This document shows, one piece after another, positions 53,558-62,997 of a DNA stretch of 64,000 bases (its first letter is position 1; each line of letters starts with the position of its first letter). The notes under the pieces are model-generated. The model was not told the DNA's origin and did not search any database. It worked only from the letters and a program-made list of their open reading frames with translations. Location of the stretch: the NCBI RefSeq assembly GCF_018403225.1, contig NZ_BOSG01000001.1, positions 2,294,001-2,358,000 on the forward strand. The letters are read 5' to 3'. This DNA is from Paenibacillus sp. J23TS9. GTDB lineage: Bacteria; Bacillota; Bacilli; Paenibacillales; Paenibacillaceae. The translations under genes and the position numbers were made by a program.

Positions 53558-54226
53558 TCACTGTAATTTTTGTAAAAGCTGCACTCTGTATGCTTCACTT
53601 TCGAGTGATTGGATCTCTTTGTATTCCGCGTCCGTAAGCGCTTTTGGCGTACCGGCAGCTTTGGCAGCGAGATATATTTTCGCGCTCTCTTCAACAACCT
53701 CTGTACGGTAATAAGCTTCACGCAGATTTTTCCCTGTCGTTACAAGCCCGTGATTCTCCAGCAAAATCGAATTATGCTGTCCCACTTTGGCAGCTACCGC
53801 ATCAGCCAGCATATCCGTGGTTGGCAGAACATACGGCACGAAAGTTACTTCGCCCACCAAAGCAGCCTGGTCCGGGAATAACATCGGCAGCTCCTGAGCA
53901 ACCAGCGTTAATGCAATGCAATATGCAGGATGTGTATGCACAATAGCCTGGATATCCGGATTCTCGCGGTAAGCATACAGATGCATCAGTACCTCCGATG
54001 ACGGACGGACTTCTGTATCTAATACTTTTCCGGACTCGATCTCCACGCGAATCCATTGATGTGGTTCAATATCCTCCAAGGCAAAACCGCTTGGCGACAG
54101 CAGCATTAAATCACCTGCTTTCGCACTGATATTACCTCCAGGACCTACGACAAGACCTTTGGCAACCGTCTTGCGGGCATACAGTGTCAGTTCTTCCCGT
54201 ACTTTTTGTTCCAGTGATTGAGTCAT
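53558..54226 (-). CDS. fucA: Class II aldolase, L-fuculose-phosphate aldolase type
   Basis: The 222-residue zinc aldolase has the family start GLVVGPGGNISAK near 24, catalytic Glu78 in PSSEVLMHLY, and zinc-binding His97, His99 and His159 (IVHTHPAY; LLENHGLV). It would split fuculose-1-phosphate to lactaldehyde and dihydroxyacetone phosphate. The context, after fucI and a kinase, supports this over rhamnulose-phosphate aldolase or ribulose-phosphate epimerase relatives. The ATG at 54226 matches the family's normal N-terminus. No terminator is visible between its stop and the T-box 2 promoter. Confidence 0.85.
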   Translation of the reverse strand: MTQSLEQKVREELTLYARKTVAKGLVVGPGGNISAKAGDLMLLSPSGFALEDIEPHQWIRVEIESGKVLDTEVRPSSEVLMHLYAYRENPDIQAIVHTHPAYCIALTLVAQELPMLFPDQAALVGEVTFVPYVLPTTDMLADAVAAKVGQHNSILLENHGLVTTGKNLREAYYRTEVVEESAKIYLAAKAAGTPKALTDAEYKEIQSLESEAYRVQLLQKLQ

Positions 54227-54281
54227 CTCTCCATACACTCTCCTATCGTCTGTTTGCACGCGGACTCAAATGCCTCCGCTC

Positions 54282-55781
54282 TTAGTTCTTCATTTTCTGA
54301 AGCACAATCCGCTGGTAATACTGCTGGTAACGTTCTTCCCATTGATCCGCATCTTCGGGAACATAAGTTTCAGGAGGGAAGGATTGACGGACAACCTCGC
54401 GGATCTCCGCCAAATTCTTCACTTCTCCGTGAGCCTTCGCCTGCATCATCAAATTACCGATGGAGGTTGCCTCTACAGGCCCTGCGATCACGGTTCTACC
54501 AGTTACATTCGCGGTCAGCTGGCAAAGCAGGCGGTTCTGGATTCCTCCGCCCACCATGTGAATATGTTCTAAATGCTCCCCTGTCAGCTCTTCGATCTCA
54601 CTTAATGTCTGTCTGTATTTAAACGCCAGACTCTCAAGGATGCAGCGGATGATTTCCGGACGCGACTGCGGCACCGGCTGCCCACTGGTACGGCAGTATT
54701 CCTGAATCCTCTGCGGCATGCCTCCCGGCGGCAAAAATACTGCATCACCCGCATCCACATAGCTTGAATTAACCGGGGCATGCTGCGCCATTTCCGTTAA
54801 TTCAGCATAACCGAGCTGCGTTCCTTCCATCGCCCAGGTACGTCGGCATTCCTGAAGCAGCCAGAGACCCATGATATTTTTGAGCATTCGGATCTTTCCT
54901 TCCGCACCGCCTTCATTGCTGAATAAAAGCTGCCTGCTGCGTTCTGTCAAAATCGGCTCATCCAGCTCAATTCCCATCAGCGACCAGGTACCGCTGCTGA
55001 TGAAGGCATAACGGCTGTCTGTTGCTGGAATCGAGGCGACGGCAGCAGCCGTATCATGACCGGATGCAGCAATTACAGGCATAGCATCGACTGACAGCTC
55101 TCCGCAGATATCTGAACGAAGCGCACCAAGCCGTGTTCCAGGCATGACAATCGGGTTAAACAGCGATTGAGGAAGCGAGAGCGCATCCAGAACCGGCGTG
55201 CTCCATTCTCTCTTCATTGAATCGAGCAGCCCGCTTGTACTGGCAATCGTATATTCGCTGGCCATGACGCCAGACAGATAGTAATGGAATAAATCCGGCA
55301 TAAACAGCATCCGCCGATCACTTGCGTTTTGGTCGAACCGCAGATGCTCTTCGGCAAACAATTGATACACCGTATTTATACTGGAAGATTGAATGCCGGT
55401 TCGTGCATACAGTTCAGACTCGCTAATCAGCTTCAGAGCCTCCTGCATTGCTGTTTCACTCCGTAAATCCCGGTAATGGTACGGATTGCCGATCAGACGT
55501 CCCTTAGGATCAACCAAACCATAATCCACACCCCAGGTATCAACGGCTATTGAGGCGGGAGTGCGGCCAAGCTGCTGCTTGGCCTTCACAACTCCCTGCT
55601 TGAGCTCATGAAACAGTCTTAGGAAATCCCAATGCAGTCTATCGCCCAGCTGAACCGGTTCATTGTCAAAACGGTGAACCTCCTGAATAGACAGCCGCTC
55701 CCCGTCAAAATGACCGGTTACCGCTCTGCCGCTGCTTGCTCCGAAATCCACCGCCATCATCTGCAATGATTGTGTACTCAC
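54282..55781 (-). CDS. FGGY carbohydrate kinase (fuculokinase/rhamnulokinase type)
   Basis: The 499-residue kinase has the FGGY start MAVDFGASSGRAVTG, the substrate segment AVDTWGVDYGLVD, the Gly-rich ATP motif FISSGTWSLMGIEL and the C-terminal VGGGIQNRLLCQLTANVTGR. Sequence similarity is to RhaB, but its place between fucI and the aldolase gene indicates L-fuculose as the likely substrate; it may also take rhamnulose. The start is a GTG at 55781 behind GAGGTGATGAA. Confidence 0.88.
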   Translation of the reverse strand: MSTQSLQMMAVDFGASSGRAVTGHFDGERLSIQEVHRFDNEPVQLGDRLHWDFLRLFHELKQGVVKAKQQLGRTPASIAVDTWGVDYGLVDPKGRLIGNPYHYRDLRSETAMQEALKLISESELYARTGIQSSSINTVYQLFAEEHLRFDQNASDRRMLFMPDLFHYYLSGVMASEYTIASTSGLLDSMKREWSTPVLDALSLPQSLFNPIVMPGTRLGALRSDICGELSVDAMPVIAASGHDTAAAVASIPATDSRYAFISSGTWSLMGIELDEPILTERSRQLLFSNEGGAEGKIRMLKNIMGLWLLQECRRTWAMEGTQLGYAELTEMAQHAPVNSSYVDAGDAVFLPPGGMPQRIQEYCRTSGQPVPQSRPEIIRCILESLAFKYRQTLSEIEELTGEHLEHIHMVGGGIQNRLLCQLTANVTGRTVIAGPVEATSIGNLMMQAKAHGEVKNLAEIREVVRQSFPPETYVPEDADQWEERYQQYYQRIVLQKMKN

Positions 55782-55803
55782 TTCATCACCTCAATTAGCA
55801 GGT

Positions 55804-57594
55804 TTACTTGTACATCGGTCCAAAGTTCTTGCATGCACGGTAATCTGCACCTTCCGGATCATTCGTTCCGAACATTCCCCATGCTCTTGGACGGAAAATT
55901 TGTTCATCTTTTACATTGTGCATACTTACCGGAATCCGGAGTATGGAGGCCAGTGTAATCAAGTCCGCGCCGATATGGCCATAGCTGATAGCTCCGTGGT
56001 TTGCACCCCAGTTATCCATAACGGAGTATACATCCTTGAAGGATCCTTCTCCCGTCAGATTTGGTGCAAACCAGGTCGTAGGCCATGTTGGATCCGTACG
56101 CTTATCAAGCTTATCGTGCACGTCCTCCGGCAGCTCGACAGTGTAGCCTTCAGCAATTTGAAGAACAGGTCCAAGCCCCTTCACGAGATTCAGACGAGAC
56201 ATCGTGACAGGCATGCCGCCACGGGTCAGGAAGTCAGAGGAGAAACCGCCGCCGCGGAAATATTCGACCGCTGCAGGACGCCAGGACGTTGCCTTCAGGC
56301 AGTTATTCGCATCCTCCTCGGTAATTTCCCAAAATGGTTTCATCGCAGGCTTGCCATCTATCATTTGCTCACCCGTGCCATCAAGTGCCGCCGGACCGGA
56401 GTTGATCAAATGCAGAAGTCCGTTTTCACCCGGACCTGTCAGCTCATGACCTGTTACGCGCTTCACCGCATCCGGACTCCAATAAGTACGAACATCCGCA
56501 AAGATTTGGGCTGTATTGGTCAGCAGGTTGCCGAACAGCATCGATACCCCGTTCAAGCTGTCATTTTCCGTTGCTACCAGATAAGGAGCACGGATGCCGT
56601 TCCAGTCAAAGGAGGAATTCAGGATAGCTTCATGGAAATCACCGTTCGGAAAATGATCCGTCCATTGGCGTTGTCCCTGGAAGCCGGAAACAATCGCATG
56701 ATGTCCCATTGCTTCCTCAGCAAAGCCGAGCTCTTCAAGACGCTTGTTCCCCACCATCAAATCACGGACGATTTGCGTCATCTTCACAACCATTTCCCAA
56801 TCCTTGTCTTTCTTCTCGCGCGAGGTTTGAATGTCTTCCGGATTGTTATCCGGGCCTTCCTTGCAGTTTTCCTTCACCCAAGCCATGGCGATCTTATATT
56901 CTTCAGGATCATAGATTTCTTCCTCAACCCGGCGTGTAATTTCCGACATATCCACGTACTCGTTCCGCATGCCCAGATATTCCTGGAAGAAATCCGGATC
57001 AATCATGGAACCCGCAATCCCCATAGAAACGGAGCCAATGGCAAGATAGGATTTGCCTTTCATCAGCGCAGCCGCCATACCCGCTCTTGCGAAGCGGAGC
57101 AGCTTCTCCTGCACATCCCCAGGAATGGACGGATCATTCAGATCCTGCACATCTCTGCCATAGATGCCGAACGCCGGAAGACCCTTTTGCGCATGAGCCG
57201 ACAATACAGCAGCCAAATAGACTGCGCCCGGTCTTTCCGTACCGTTGAAGCCCCATACCGCTTTGGGAATAGCCGGGTCCATGTCCATCGTTTCCGTACC
57301 ATAACACCAACAAGGAGTAACGGTAATCGAAACACCAACTCCGGCTTTAGAGAACTTATCTGCGCAGGCAGCCGCTTCAGCAACACCGCCGATACAAGTA
57401 TCAGCAATCACGCACTCTACTTTGGATCCATCCGGGTAACGGAGATTCTCGCTCAGAAAAGAAGAAACCGCCTTAGCCAGATTCATTGTCATATCTTCAA
57501 GCGATTCACGTACGCCCTTTCTTCTTCCGTCTATGGTCGGGCGGATGCCGATCTTAGGAAAATCCTGCTTCCATCTAGCGTCTTTTGTTGTCAT
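55804..57594 (-). CDS. fucI: L-fucose isomerase
   Basis: The 596-residue enzyme matches FucI throughout: [19 protein letters not shown] at the start, [31 protein letters not shown], and the metal-binding region with GMYW-like turns and [20 protein letters not shown] in the C-terminal half. It converts L-fucose to L-fuculose (and can act on D-arabinose). It heads the operon fucI-kinase-fucA, divergent from the LacI-type regulator. AGGAGGAAG lies before the ATG, and a 22-bp palindromic operator lies 53 nt upstream. Confidence 0.95.
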   Translation of the reverse strand: MTTKDARWKQDFPKIGIRPTIDGRRKGVRESLEDMTMNLAKAVSSFLSENLRYPDGSKVECVIADTCIGGVAEAAACADKFSKAGVGVSITVTPCWCYGTETMDMDPAIPKAVWGFNGTERPGAVYLAAVLSAHAQKGLPAFGIYGRDVQDLNDPSIPGDVQEKLLRFARAGMAAALMKGKSYLAIGSVSMGIAGSMIDPDFFQEYLGMRNEYVDMSEITRRVEEEIYDPEEYKIAMAWVKENCKEGPDNNPEDIQTSREKKDKDWEMVVKMTQIVRDLMVGNKRLEELGFAEEAMGHHAIVSGFQGQRQWTDHFPNGDFHEAILNSSFDWNGIRAPYLVATENDSLNGVSMLFGNLLTNTAQIFADVRTYWSPDAVKRVTGHELTGPGENGLLHLINSGPAALDGTGEQMIDGKPAMKPFWEITEEDANNCLKATSWRPAAVEYFRGGGFSSDFLTRGGMPVTMSRLNLVKGLGPVLQIAEGYTVELPEDVHDKLDKRTDPTWPTTWFAPNLTGEGSFKDVYSVMDNWGANHGAISYGHIGADLITLASILRIPVSMHNVKDEQIFRPRAWGMFGTNDPEGADYRACKNFGPMYK

Positions 57595-57646
57595 AACTGT
57601 TTCTTCCTCCTCATGAATAAGTTGATGGGAATCATGCCCTGTTCAA

Positions 57647-57668
57647 TTAGGGTTATCGATAACCCTAA
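57647..57668. promoter_or_regulatory. Operator 1 (22-bp perfect palindrome) of the fucose operon
   Basis: A 22-bp perfect palindrome with core GGGTTATCGATAACCC, centred on a CG step, as LacI/GalR-family sites usually are. It lies just upstream of fucI and shares its 12-bp core with the second site near the regulator gene. Confidence 0.8.
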
Positions 57669-57798
57669 TACTAAAATGAATGCAGCATTCGCTTTGCTTC
57701 AGAAAAAATGATCATTAAGATTAGTTCTTTCGTCATATTCACAAAATGAGAGCTGCATGGTTGCTGTAGTCTAATTTGTCTTAACTATTGTATAATGA

Positions 57799-57813
57799 GG
57801 TTATCGATAACTT
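57799..57813. promoter_or_regulatory. Operator 2 near the regulator promoter
   Basis: GGTTATCGATAACTT shares the core GTTATCGATAAC with operator 1. It follows a TATAAT element (57791-57796) directly, a position that fits autoregulation of the LacI-type gene. Confidence 0.75.
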
Positions 57814-57823
57814 TAAAATAGCA

Positions 57824-57838
57824 ATGAAAACGGTTGCT
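57824..57838. promoter_or_regulatory. cre (CcpA) site in the fucose regulatory region
   Basis: ATGAAAACGGTTGCT fits the cre consensus WTGNAANCGNWNNCW at every fixed position. It lies 57 nt before the regulator start codon, downstream of operator 2. The 300-nt stretch 57595-57894 thus holds two operators and this site. Confidence 0.75.
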
Positions 57839-57894
57839 GTCAATCCGTATTTTCTTTAGGATTAGAACAATACAGATAGAAGAAGGGGTTATGC

Positions 57895-58905
57895 ATGGTT
57901 ACCATTTATGATATTGCAGAAAAGGCCAACGTTTCCGCAATGACGGTTTCAAAGGTCATCAACAATACAGGACGAATCAGTGAACAAACACGCAAACGGG
58001 TCAAAAAGGTTATGGAAGAGCTTAACTATATCCCCAACTCTAATGCACGCAGTCTGGTGCTCCAGCAAACGCAGATTTTGTCCCTGCTGATTACGGACAT
58101 TACCAATCCGTTTTATACAAGTCTGGCCCGCGGTGCTGAAGACAGCGCCAAAAAGCTGGGCTACCGCCTGCTGTTCGGCAACAGTGATGAGGATTACGAC
58201 AAGGAGCAGGATTATGTAGACATGATTCTCTCAACCCGTGTAGACGGCGTACTGTTTGCCCCTGCAGGGGATCATTCCCTGAAACATTTAGAGAAGCTAC
58301 GTGCCCATAACATTCCTTTTGTGATCATGGACAGGGCAGTACCTGGTATTGAATCCGATATCGTCTCAGGAGACAGCAAGCAAGGTGCACGTAATCTTGT
58401 TGATTATCTGATCAGCCTTGGCCACCGCAGAATCGCTCTCGTTAACGGTTCGCTGGATGTATCCACCGCTCGTTTACGTTACCAGGGATATGCCGAAGCA
58501 CTCCAGCTCCACGGAATCGCTCTGGATGATAGGCTCGTCATTCATAAAAGCTACCGTGAATATAAAGATGAAGACCAGCTCCTGCATTTACTGGAGCAGC
58601 CTTCTCCTCCGACTGCCATTTTTGCGGCAAACAACTTTTTGGCTGTTGGGGTCATTAATGCGTTGAGACAACGGGGAATCCGCGTACCTGAAGACATGTC
58701 GGTCGTCTGCTTTGATGATCTTGATCTGTCCTCCGCACTTGATCCGTTTCTGACTGTCGCTGCCCAGCCTGCATATCAATTCGGTGCCATGGGGATTCAG
58801 CTGCTGGTCGAGCGGATTCAAGGAAGCGCTGTACCTGAAGCCAGAAAAATAATCTTACCTTCCGAACTCATCATTCGTTCTTCAGCCAAGACAATCGGCA
58901 AATAA
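57895..58905 (+). CDS. LacI-family regulator of the fucose operon
   Basis: The 336-residue protein has the LacI helix-turn-helix (VTIYDIAEKANVSAMTVSKVINN), the hinge helix NARSLVLQQTQ, and a periplasmic-binding-like sensor (ITDITNPFYTSLARGAE, DGVLFAPAGD, GHRRIALVNG, SVVCFDDLDLSS). It is divergent from fucI, and two matching palindromes lie between them, so it most likely represses the fucose genes until fucose or an intermediate binds. A ribosome site AGAAGGGG precedes the ATG. Confidence 0.93.
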   Translation: MVTIYDIAEKANVSAMTVSKVINNTGRISEQTRKRVKKVMEELNYIPNSNARSLVLQQTQILSLLITDITNPFYTSLARGAEDSAKKLGYRLLFGNSDEDYDKEQDYVDMILSTRVDGVLFAPAGDHSLKHLEKLRAHNIPFVIMDRAVPGIESDIVSGDSKQGARNLVDYLISLGHRRIALVNGSLDVSTARLRYQGYAEALQLHGIALDDRLVIHKSYREYKDEDQLLHLLEQPSPPTAIFAANNFLAVGVINALRQRGIRVPEDMSVVCFDDLDLSSALDPFLTVAAQPAYQFGAMGIQLLVERIQGSAVPEARKIILPSELIIRSSAKTIGK

Positions 58906-58949
58906 TTGGGTACAATATGGAGAATGCTTGTTGAAGAAGGTGACGTACA

Positions 58950-60311
58950 ATTCAAACGAAGAAAATTACCAAAAGTATACTAACACCAGCCAAAATTCTG
59001 GTCATCGGCTTTTTTCTGATCATAACGCTCGGAACTTTTCTCTTGTCCTTGCCAATATCCTCTGTAACCGGAGTAAGGATTCCTTTCCTGAACGCCTTAT
59101 TTACGGCAACCTCGGCCACCTGCGTAACCGGGCTGACCGTTTTGGATATAGGGACAGCATTCTCCGCTTTCGGACAAGTCGTCATTGTAATGCTTGTACA
59201 AATTGGCGGAATCGGCTTTATGACCATGGCCACCCTGATTGCCCTGGTACTGAACAAACGGATTTCCTTGCGCGAGAGGCTGATTCTGCAAGAGGCTCTT
59301 AATCATGGCACGATCGATGGTGTGGTTCGGCTGGTTAAAAAGGTAATTCTGTATTCCTTGCTGGTCGAGCTTGCCGGAGCGTTACTTCTCGCAGTTCATT
59401 TTTTCTTTTCGCTTCATCTATCGTTGGGAAGATCAGCGTATTTCGGCATCTTCCATAGTATCTCCATGTTTAATAATGCCGGGTTCGACCTGATGGGAAC
59501 CATAAACGGTCCTTTCAGCGGAATGGTGCCTTTTGTACAAGATCCATTCATCAATATTGTCATGATGGGGCTCATTTTTCTGGGGGGAATCGGGTTTATC
59601 GTGTTATCGGATCTCATTGACTTTCCGAATACACGTAAACTCTCGCTGCATAGTAAAGTCGTTCTTACGGCAACCCTGCTGCTCATCGTTATTGGCACAC
59701 TTGTAATATTCGCTATGGAATTTAGCAATCCAAGTACGCTCAAGCCACTGCATGCCGGAGGCAAATTTCTTGCTTCCATGTTCCAGTCGGTAACCACCCG
59801 CTCCGGCGGTGTTGCCACTCTGGATATTGGAGCCTTCCGTCAATCGACGCAGTTTATGCTAATTCTGCTGATGTTTACGGGGGCTGCTCCGGGTTCAACC
59901 GGCGGCGGGATTAAAATCACGACCTTTGTGCTCCTGTTGGGTGCGGTATACGCCATGATCCGGGGACGTGAAGACGTAGTCCTGTTCCGGAAAAGAATTG
60001 CCAAGGATGTCGTCTACAAAGCCATCACGCTGACGCTCCTGTCCTTACTGCTGATTATTTTGTTCTCTATGCTTTTGTCCATTACAGAGCATCAGGATTT
60101 TATGACCATTCTGTTCGAATCCACCTCAGCCTTCGGAACAACCGGTCTTTCCATGGGGATGACAACGCATTTGTCCGCCCTCGGCAAGGTTTGGATTATA
60201 TGTCTGATGTTCTTTGGCCGGATTGGCCCGCTGACACTGGTATATGCCCTCTCCCGCGATCGGAAGAAGGACCTATACAATTATCCCGAAGGCCGGATTA
60301 TTATCGGATAG
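58950..60311 (+). CDS. ktrB: KtrB/TrkH-type potassium uptake channel, apparent AUU start
   Basis: The 453-residue protein has the four pore loops of the family: ATSATCVTGLT, SISMFNNAGFDL, QSVTTRSGGVATL and ESTSAFGTTGLSMG, with the selectivity-filter Gly present in each. It also has the closing GRIGPLTLVYAL. The frame is open from a stop at 58941. Homology to Bacillus KtrB begins at IQTKKITKSILTPAKILVIG, and AGAAGGTGA lies 6 nt before the ATT at 58950. There is no ATG, GTG or TTG in frame before 59043, and a TTG start there would remove about half of the first membrane helix. No KtrA regulator gene is adjacent. Confidence 0.85.
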   Translation: MQTKKITKSILTPAKILVIGFFLIITLGTFLLSLPISSVTGVRIPFLNALFTATSATCVTGLTVLDIGTAFSAFGQVVIVMLVQIGGIGFMTMATLIALVLNKRISLRERLILQEALNHGTIDGVVRLVKKVILYSLLVELAGALLLAVHFFFSLHLSLGRSAYFGIFHSISMFNNAGFDLMGTINGPFSGMVPFVQDPFINIVMMGLIFLGGIGFIVLSDLIDFPNTRKLSLHSKVVLTATLLLIVIGTLVIFAMEFSNPSTLKPLHAGGKFLASMFQSVTTRSGGVATLDIGAFRQSTQFMLILLMFTGAAPGSTGGGIKITTFVLLLGAVYAMIRGREDVVLFRKRIAKDVVYKAITLTLLSLLLIILFSMLLSITEHQDFMTILFESTSAFGTTGLSMGMTTHLSALGKVWIICLMFFGRIGPLTLVYALSRDRKKDLYNYPEGRIIIG

Positions 60312-60329
60312 TCAAAACCAACAATTATG

Positions 60330-60380
60330 AAAAGAGTCCCTCTTGACCGATTATTCGGTAGACGGACTCTTTGTCTTTTC
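60330..60380. terminator. Terminator between ktrB and the germinant-receptor operon
   Basis: Arms AAAGAGTCC and GGACTCTTT with an inner ACCGA/TCGGT hairpin and T-rich flanks. The convergent GerB-type gene ends inside this structure (stop at 60351-60353). Confidence 0.75.
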
Positions 60381-61499
60381 TGGTTGACCATGCCCTTCAT
60401 CCCCGCTGCTTTTTTGCTTTTTATTTTTCAAAGCACCTATTACCAGGAGCAGAACAGGAAACAGAAAACTTGGAAAGAATGCGAAGATCGGATATACATA
60501 GCCCAGATAATACTCAAGTTCGGCCGGGTTGTTTACAATCCATTTCGACATAGGCAGGGTCAAAAACAGAAAAGGTATGATCGCATATTTATAAGAAGTA
60601 AGCTTAAATAGCTGAACTGCTGAGATCGTGACCGCGTAAAAGCTGAGTGTTATTTTAACAAAAGTCGTGCTGATCCAAATGATTCCTACTAAGGCTTCTA
60701 CGCGTTCAAAGATCCGTTCGATTCTAATTTCTTTGGCTAAATCGTATACAACATAAGGAGCTCGTATGGTCTCCTCGATTCCGAGAACCGATATCGTATA
60801 CAAGGCGATGATTACTAGGGTAAAGGGCGCAGCGGCTGAAGTGATATAAAAGTATTTTTTTGTTTTTTTCTTGTCCACAATAAAACGCACCAGCATCAAG
60901 ACCACGACCACATCCATGGTTGGGAATCCAATAATTGAGTAGAGGCCTTTAATCGAAGGCATAATCCCATCCGGAAAAATCGGCAATAGGTTGTCGACAT
61001 CAATTTTCGGAACAAGCATCATTGAAGATACTATAAAAACAAACACAGCTATAGGAAGCAGTATTTCGGTTGCTCTGCCGATCACGCCCAGTCCCAAAAA
61101 TACACCATACACCACTGGAATCATAAACACCAAACCGATGATATCAAGCGGAGATCTGGGGAGGATAACGGATCCAAGAAACCCGCTTATCACACGCAGA
61201 ATGTAAGCAACAAGAATAATAAAAAAGAGTAAATAAATGAAACCGAGCACCCACCCGGCCCCTTTTCCAAGGATACGCTGGCTGTATTCTATAATGGTCT
61301 CATCGGGGTATGTGAATGACAGTTTCATATAAAGCCATCCAAAACCCAGCTGAACGAAGATAGACAGAACCATGGTGAACCATTCATCTGATCTTGCAAT
61401 GTTTGCTATCGTATGCGGTTGGACGATCGCTGCTTCCCCCAAAATATACATGTACATAAGGATCGCAAACTGAGCGGACGTAATTTTTGCTTTATCCAT
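60351..61499 (-). CDS. Germinant receptor B subunit (GerAB/GerKB family)
   Basis: The 382-residue spore germination permease has ten hydrophobic segments and belongs to the APC-like GerAB family (ITSAQFAILMYMYILG at the start, FGWLYMKLS, YPIFAFFPSFLFP near the end). The B subunit holds the germinant-binding pocket in the spore inner membrane. A polar Lys/Glu-rich tail follows the last helix. Its ATG overlaps the small D-type gene by 8 nt. The germinant is unknown. Confidence 0.9.
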   Translation of the reverse strand: MDKAKITSAQFAILMYMYILGEAAIVQPHTIANIARSDEWFTMVLSIFVQLGFGWLYMKLSFTYPDETIIEYSQRILGKGAGWVLGFIYLLFFIILVAYILRVISGFLGSVILPRSPLDIIGLVFMIPVVYGVFLGLGVIGRATEILLPIAVFVFIVSSMMLVPKIDVDNLLPIFPDGIMPSIKGLYSIIGFPTMDVVVVLMLVRFIVDKKKTKKYFYITSAAAPFTLVIIALYTISVLGIEETIRAPYVVYDLAKEIRIERIFERVEALVGIIWISTTFVKITLSFYAVTISAVQLFKLTSYKYAIIPFLFLTLPMSKWIVNNPAELEYYLGYVYPIFAFFPSFLFPVLLLVIGALKNKKQKSSGDEGHGQPEKTKSPSTE

Positions 61500-61743
61500 T
61501 TTCTGTCCCTTCCATGAGCCATTTTGCTACCGGTTTATATAGAGGCTCCAGCATCCCGTCTATCAAATGCGTCAATGTTGGAATAGGCGCATCAAACAGC
61601 AGGAGCAAGTATAGTGCTACACCTGCAGCAAGGATTAGTGTGGCAAAGATAAAATCCTGGGACTTACCGTTCCGCCGCAAATAATTTCCCTGAATGATCC
61701 CTGTCAGCAAGGCCGAAATCACAATGCCAATCCATGAACTCAC
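61492..61743 (-). CDS. Small two-helix germinant receptor D-type subunit
   Basis: The 83-residue protein starts at a GTG at 61743, chosen because GGAGGT lies 7-8 nt upstream, and has two hydrophobic segments (about 3-20 and 30-50) with a short basic loop (LRRNGKSQD), then an amphipathic tail. Size, topology and position between C and B genes match the small D subunits of some Bacillus receptor operons, which modulate germination rates. A longer reading from 61794 is possible but overlaps the C-subunit gene. Confidence 0.72.
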   Translation of the reverse strand: MSSWIGIVISALLTGIIQGNYLRRNGKSQDFIFATLILAAGVALYLLLLFDAPIPTLTHLIDGMLEPLYKPVAKWLMEGTENG

Positions 61744-61780
61744 TTCGGCCACCTCCAGTCGCACGGCATGTTCCCTGTTT

Positions 61781-62989
61781 TTATTTCTCACCAATATAGG
61801 ATCTGGTCCGAATACCTGTTCCGACGATGGTAATGCTCACATCTACCCGTGTAGGTATATCTTGAAAGATCGAATCCCAGTCATCTTTGTTCTTCTTCCA
61901 GTATTTAGGATTTGCTTGATACACGTGTTTCGCATAAGCGGCTGGATCGCTTTTCATTTCTTGAAGCTTCGACATGCTTTTGAGAATAAGTTTGCGTTGA
62001 ATTTTCTCCGCTTCTTTTTCCAGCCAGTGGATTTGATCGTTATCCTGTAATTGAACGTTGGCGCTCTTGTTGTCCAGGACAAAAGTTTTATGTTCCACTT
62101 TAATCACGATGACAGGCTTATGATTGTGGAAAACGGCTTTCACTTTGGTCTGATTGTGTATTGGCGCTATGTAAACTTTTTGGTTTTCGCCTACCGGGAT
62201 GCTAATAATCATCCGCTCCAGCTTGTTTTTTACGATGGTTAGTCCCTTCGAATCTTCCTTACCTAAAAAGCCAATCAATTTGCCATTCTTAAAAATGGAC
62301 ATGGAATCCATCCGGAGAAAGTTTTCAGGCTCGATTTGCTCCGTGTTTGATTTTTTTTGTGCTTCATTTGCGTCCCCGATCAGCTCAATACTTGGAATAG
62401 CCGGGTCTTCTTTATCACTTTGAATGGACTGAATAAACTCTCTGACCGTAACCGGATATATGGCGCCCACTCTTTGATGATAGGTTTTAATCATGCTGTA
62501 AATTTGCTGAACGGGTATTTTCTCCATGGAAGTTATCGTTTTTAAAATATCTTCCGCTTTACCATTCTTAGCAACCAGCATATCGAAATCCGTCCGAATT
62601 TCCGGATCACGGTCAACCATATCGAACATATCCTTAATGCCTTTACGTGCCAGTCCCTCACCGATAATCATGACCTGATTATGTGAAAAATAGAACCTCC
62701 TTGATGTAAGAGCCGACATATTCTGGAATGTATCAATTAGCGATAAACCCGTCCCTATATAGTTAGTCACAGGTATGCCTTCCTTACCTCCGCCGCTTTG
62801 GGAATCGGAAACCTGATTAGGAACGACTACCTGGAGGGTCACGCGGATATTCTTCTCATTCTTTGGATCCTCATCGATGCCTATGGCAACGACAATAGAT
62901 AGATCGTCCAGATATTTGCTGTCCCAGCAACCGCCCAGTGGCAGCAGCATGATAATAGAAGCCATGACTAGACATAAACGCTGCAGCAT
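61781..62989 (-). CDS. Germinant receptor C subunit lipoprotein (GerAC/GerKC family)
   Basis: The 402-residue protein has a signal peptide with lipobox LGGC followed by the family mark CWDSKYLDDLSIVVAIGID, and the GerAC domain including TSRRFYFSHNQVMIIGEGLA. It is anchored by diacylglycerol to the spore inner membrane. The ATG at 62989 lies 11 nt after AAAGGAG; a GTG at 63001 would overlap that site and the stop of the A gene. Confidence 0.9.
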   Translation of the reverse strand: MLQRLCLVMASIIMLLPLGGCWDSKYLDDLSIVVAIGIDEDPKNEKNIRVTLQVVVPNQVSDSQSGGGKEGIPVTNYIGTGLSLIDTFQNMSALTSRRFYFSHNQVMIIGEGLARKGIKDMFDMVDRDPEIRTDFDMLVAKNGKAEDILKTITSMEKIPVQQIYSMIKTYHQRVGAIYPVTVREFIQSIQSDKEDPAIPSIELIGDANEAQKKSNTEQIEPENFLRMDSMSIFKNGKLIGFLGKEDSKGLTIVKNKLERMIISIPVGENQKVYIAPIHNQTKVKAVFHNHKPVIVIKVEHKTFVLDNKSANVQLQDNDQIHWLEKEAEKIQRKLILKSMSKLQEMKSDPAAYAKHVYQANPKYWKKNKDDWDSIFQDIPTRVDVSITIVGTGIRTRSYIGEK

Positions 62990-62997
62990 AGTGAAGG

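Noticed and set aside
55900..57711. Open frame of 603 codons on the plus strand opposite fucI
   Set aside because: It is fully antisense to fucI, its product is rich in His, Arg and Cys without recognisable domains, and it has no ribosome site. It arises from the codon bias of fucI.
58924..58983. Short ATG frame of 19 codons overlapping the ktrB ribosome site, possible leader peptide
   Set aside because: It lacks its own ribosome site, and the strong site nearby fits the ATT start of ktrB better.
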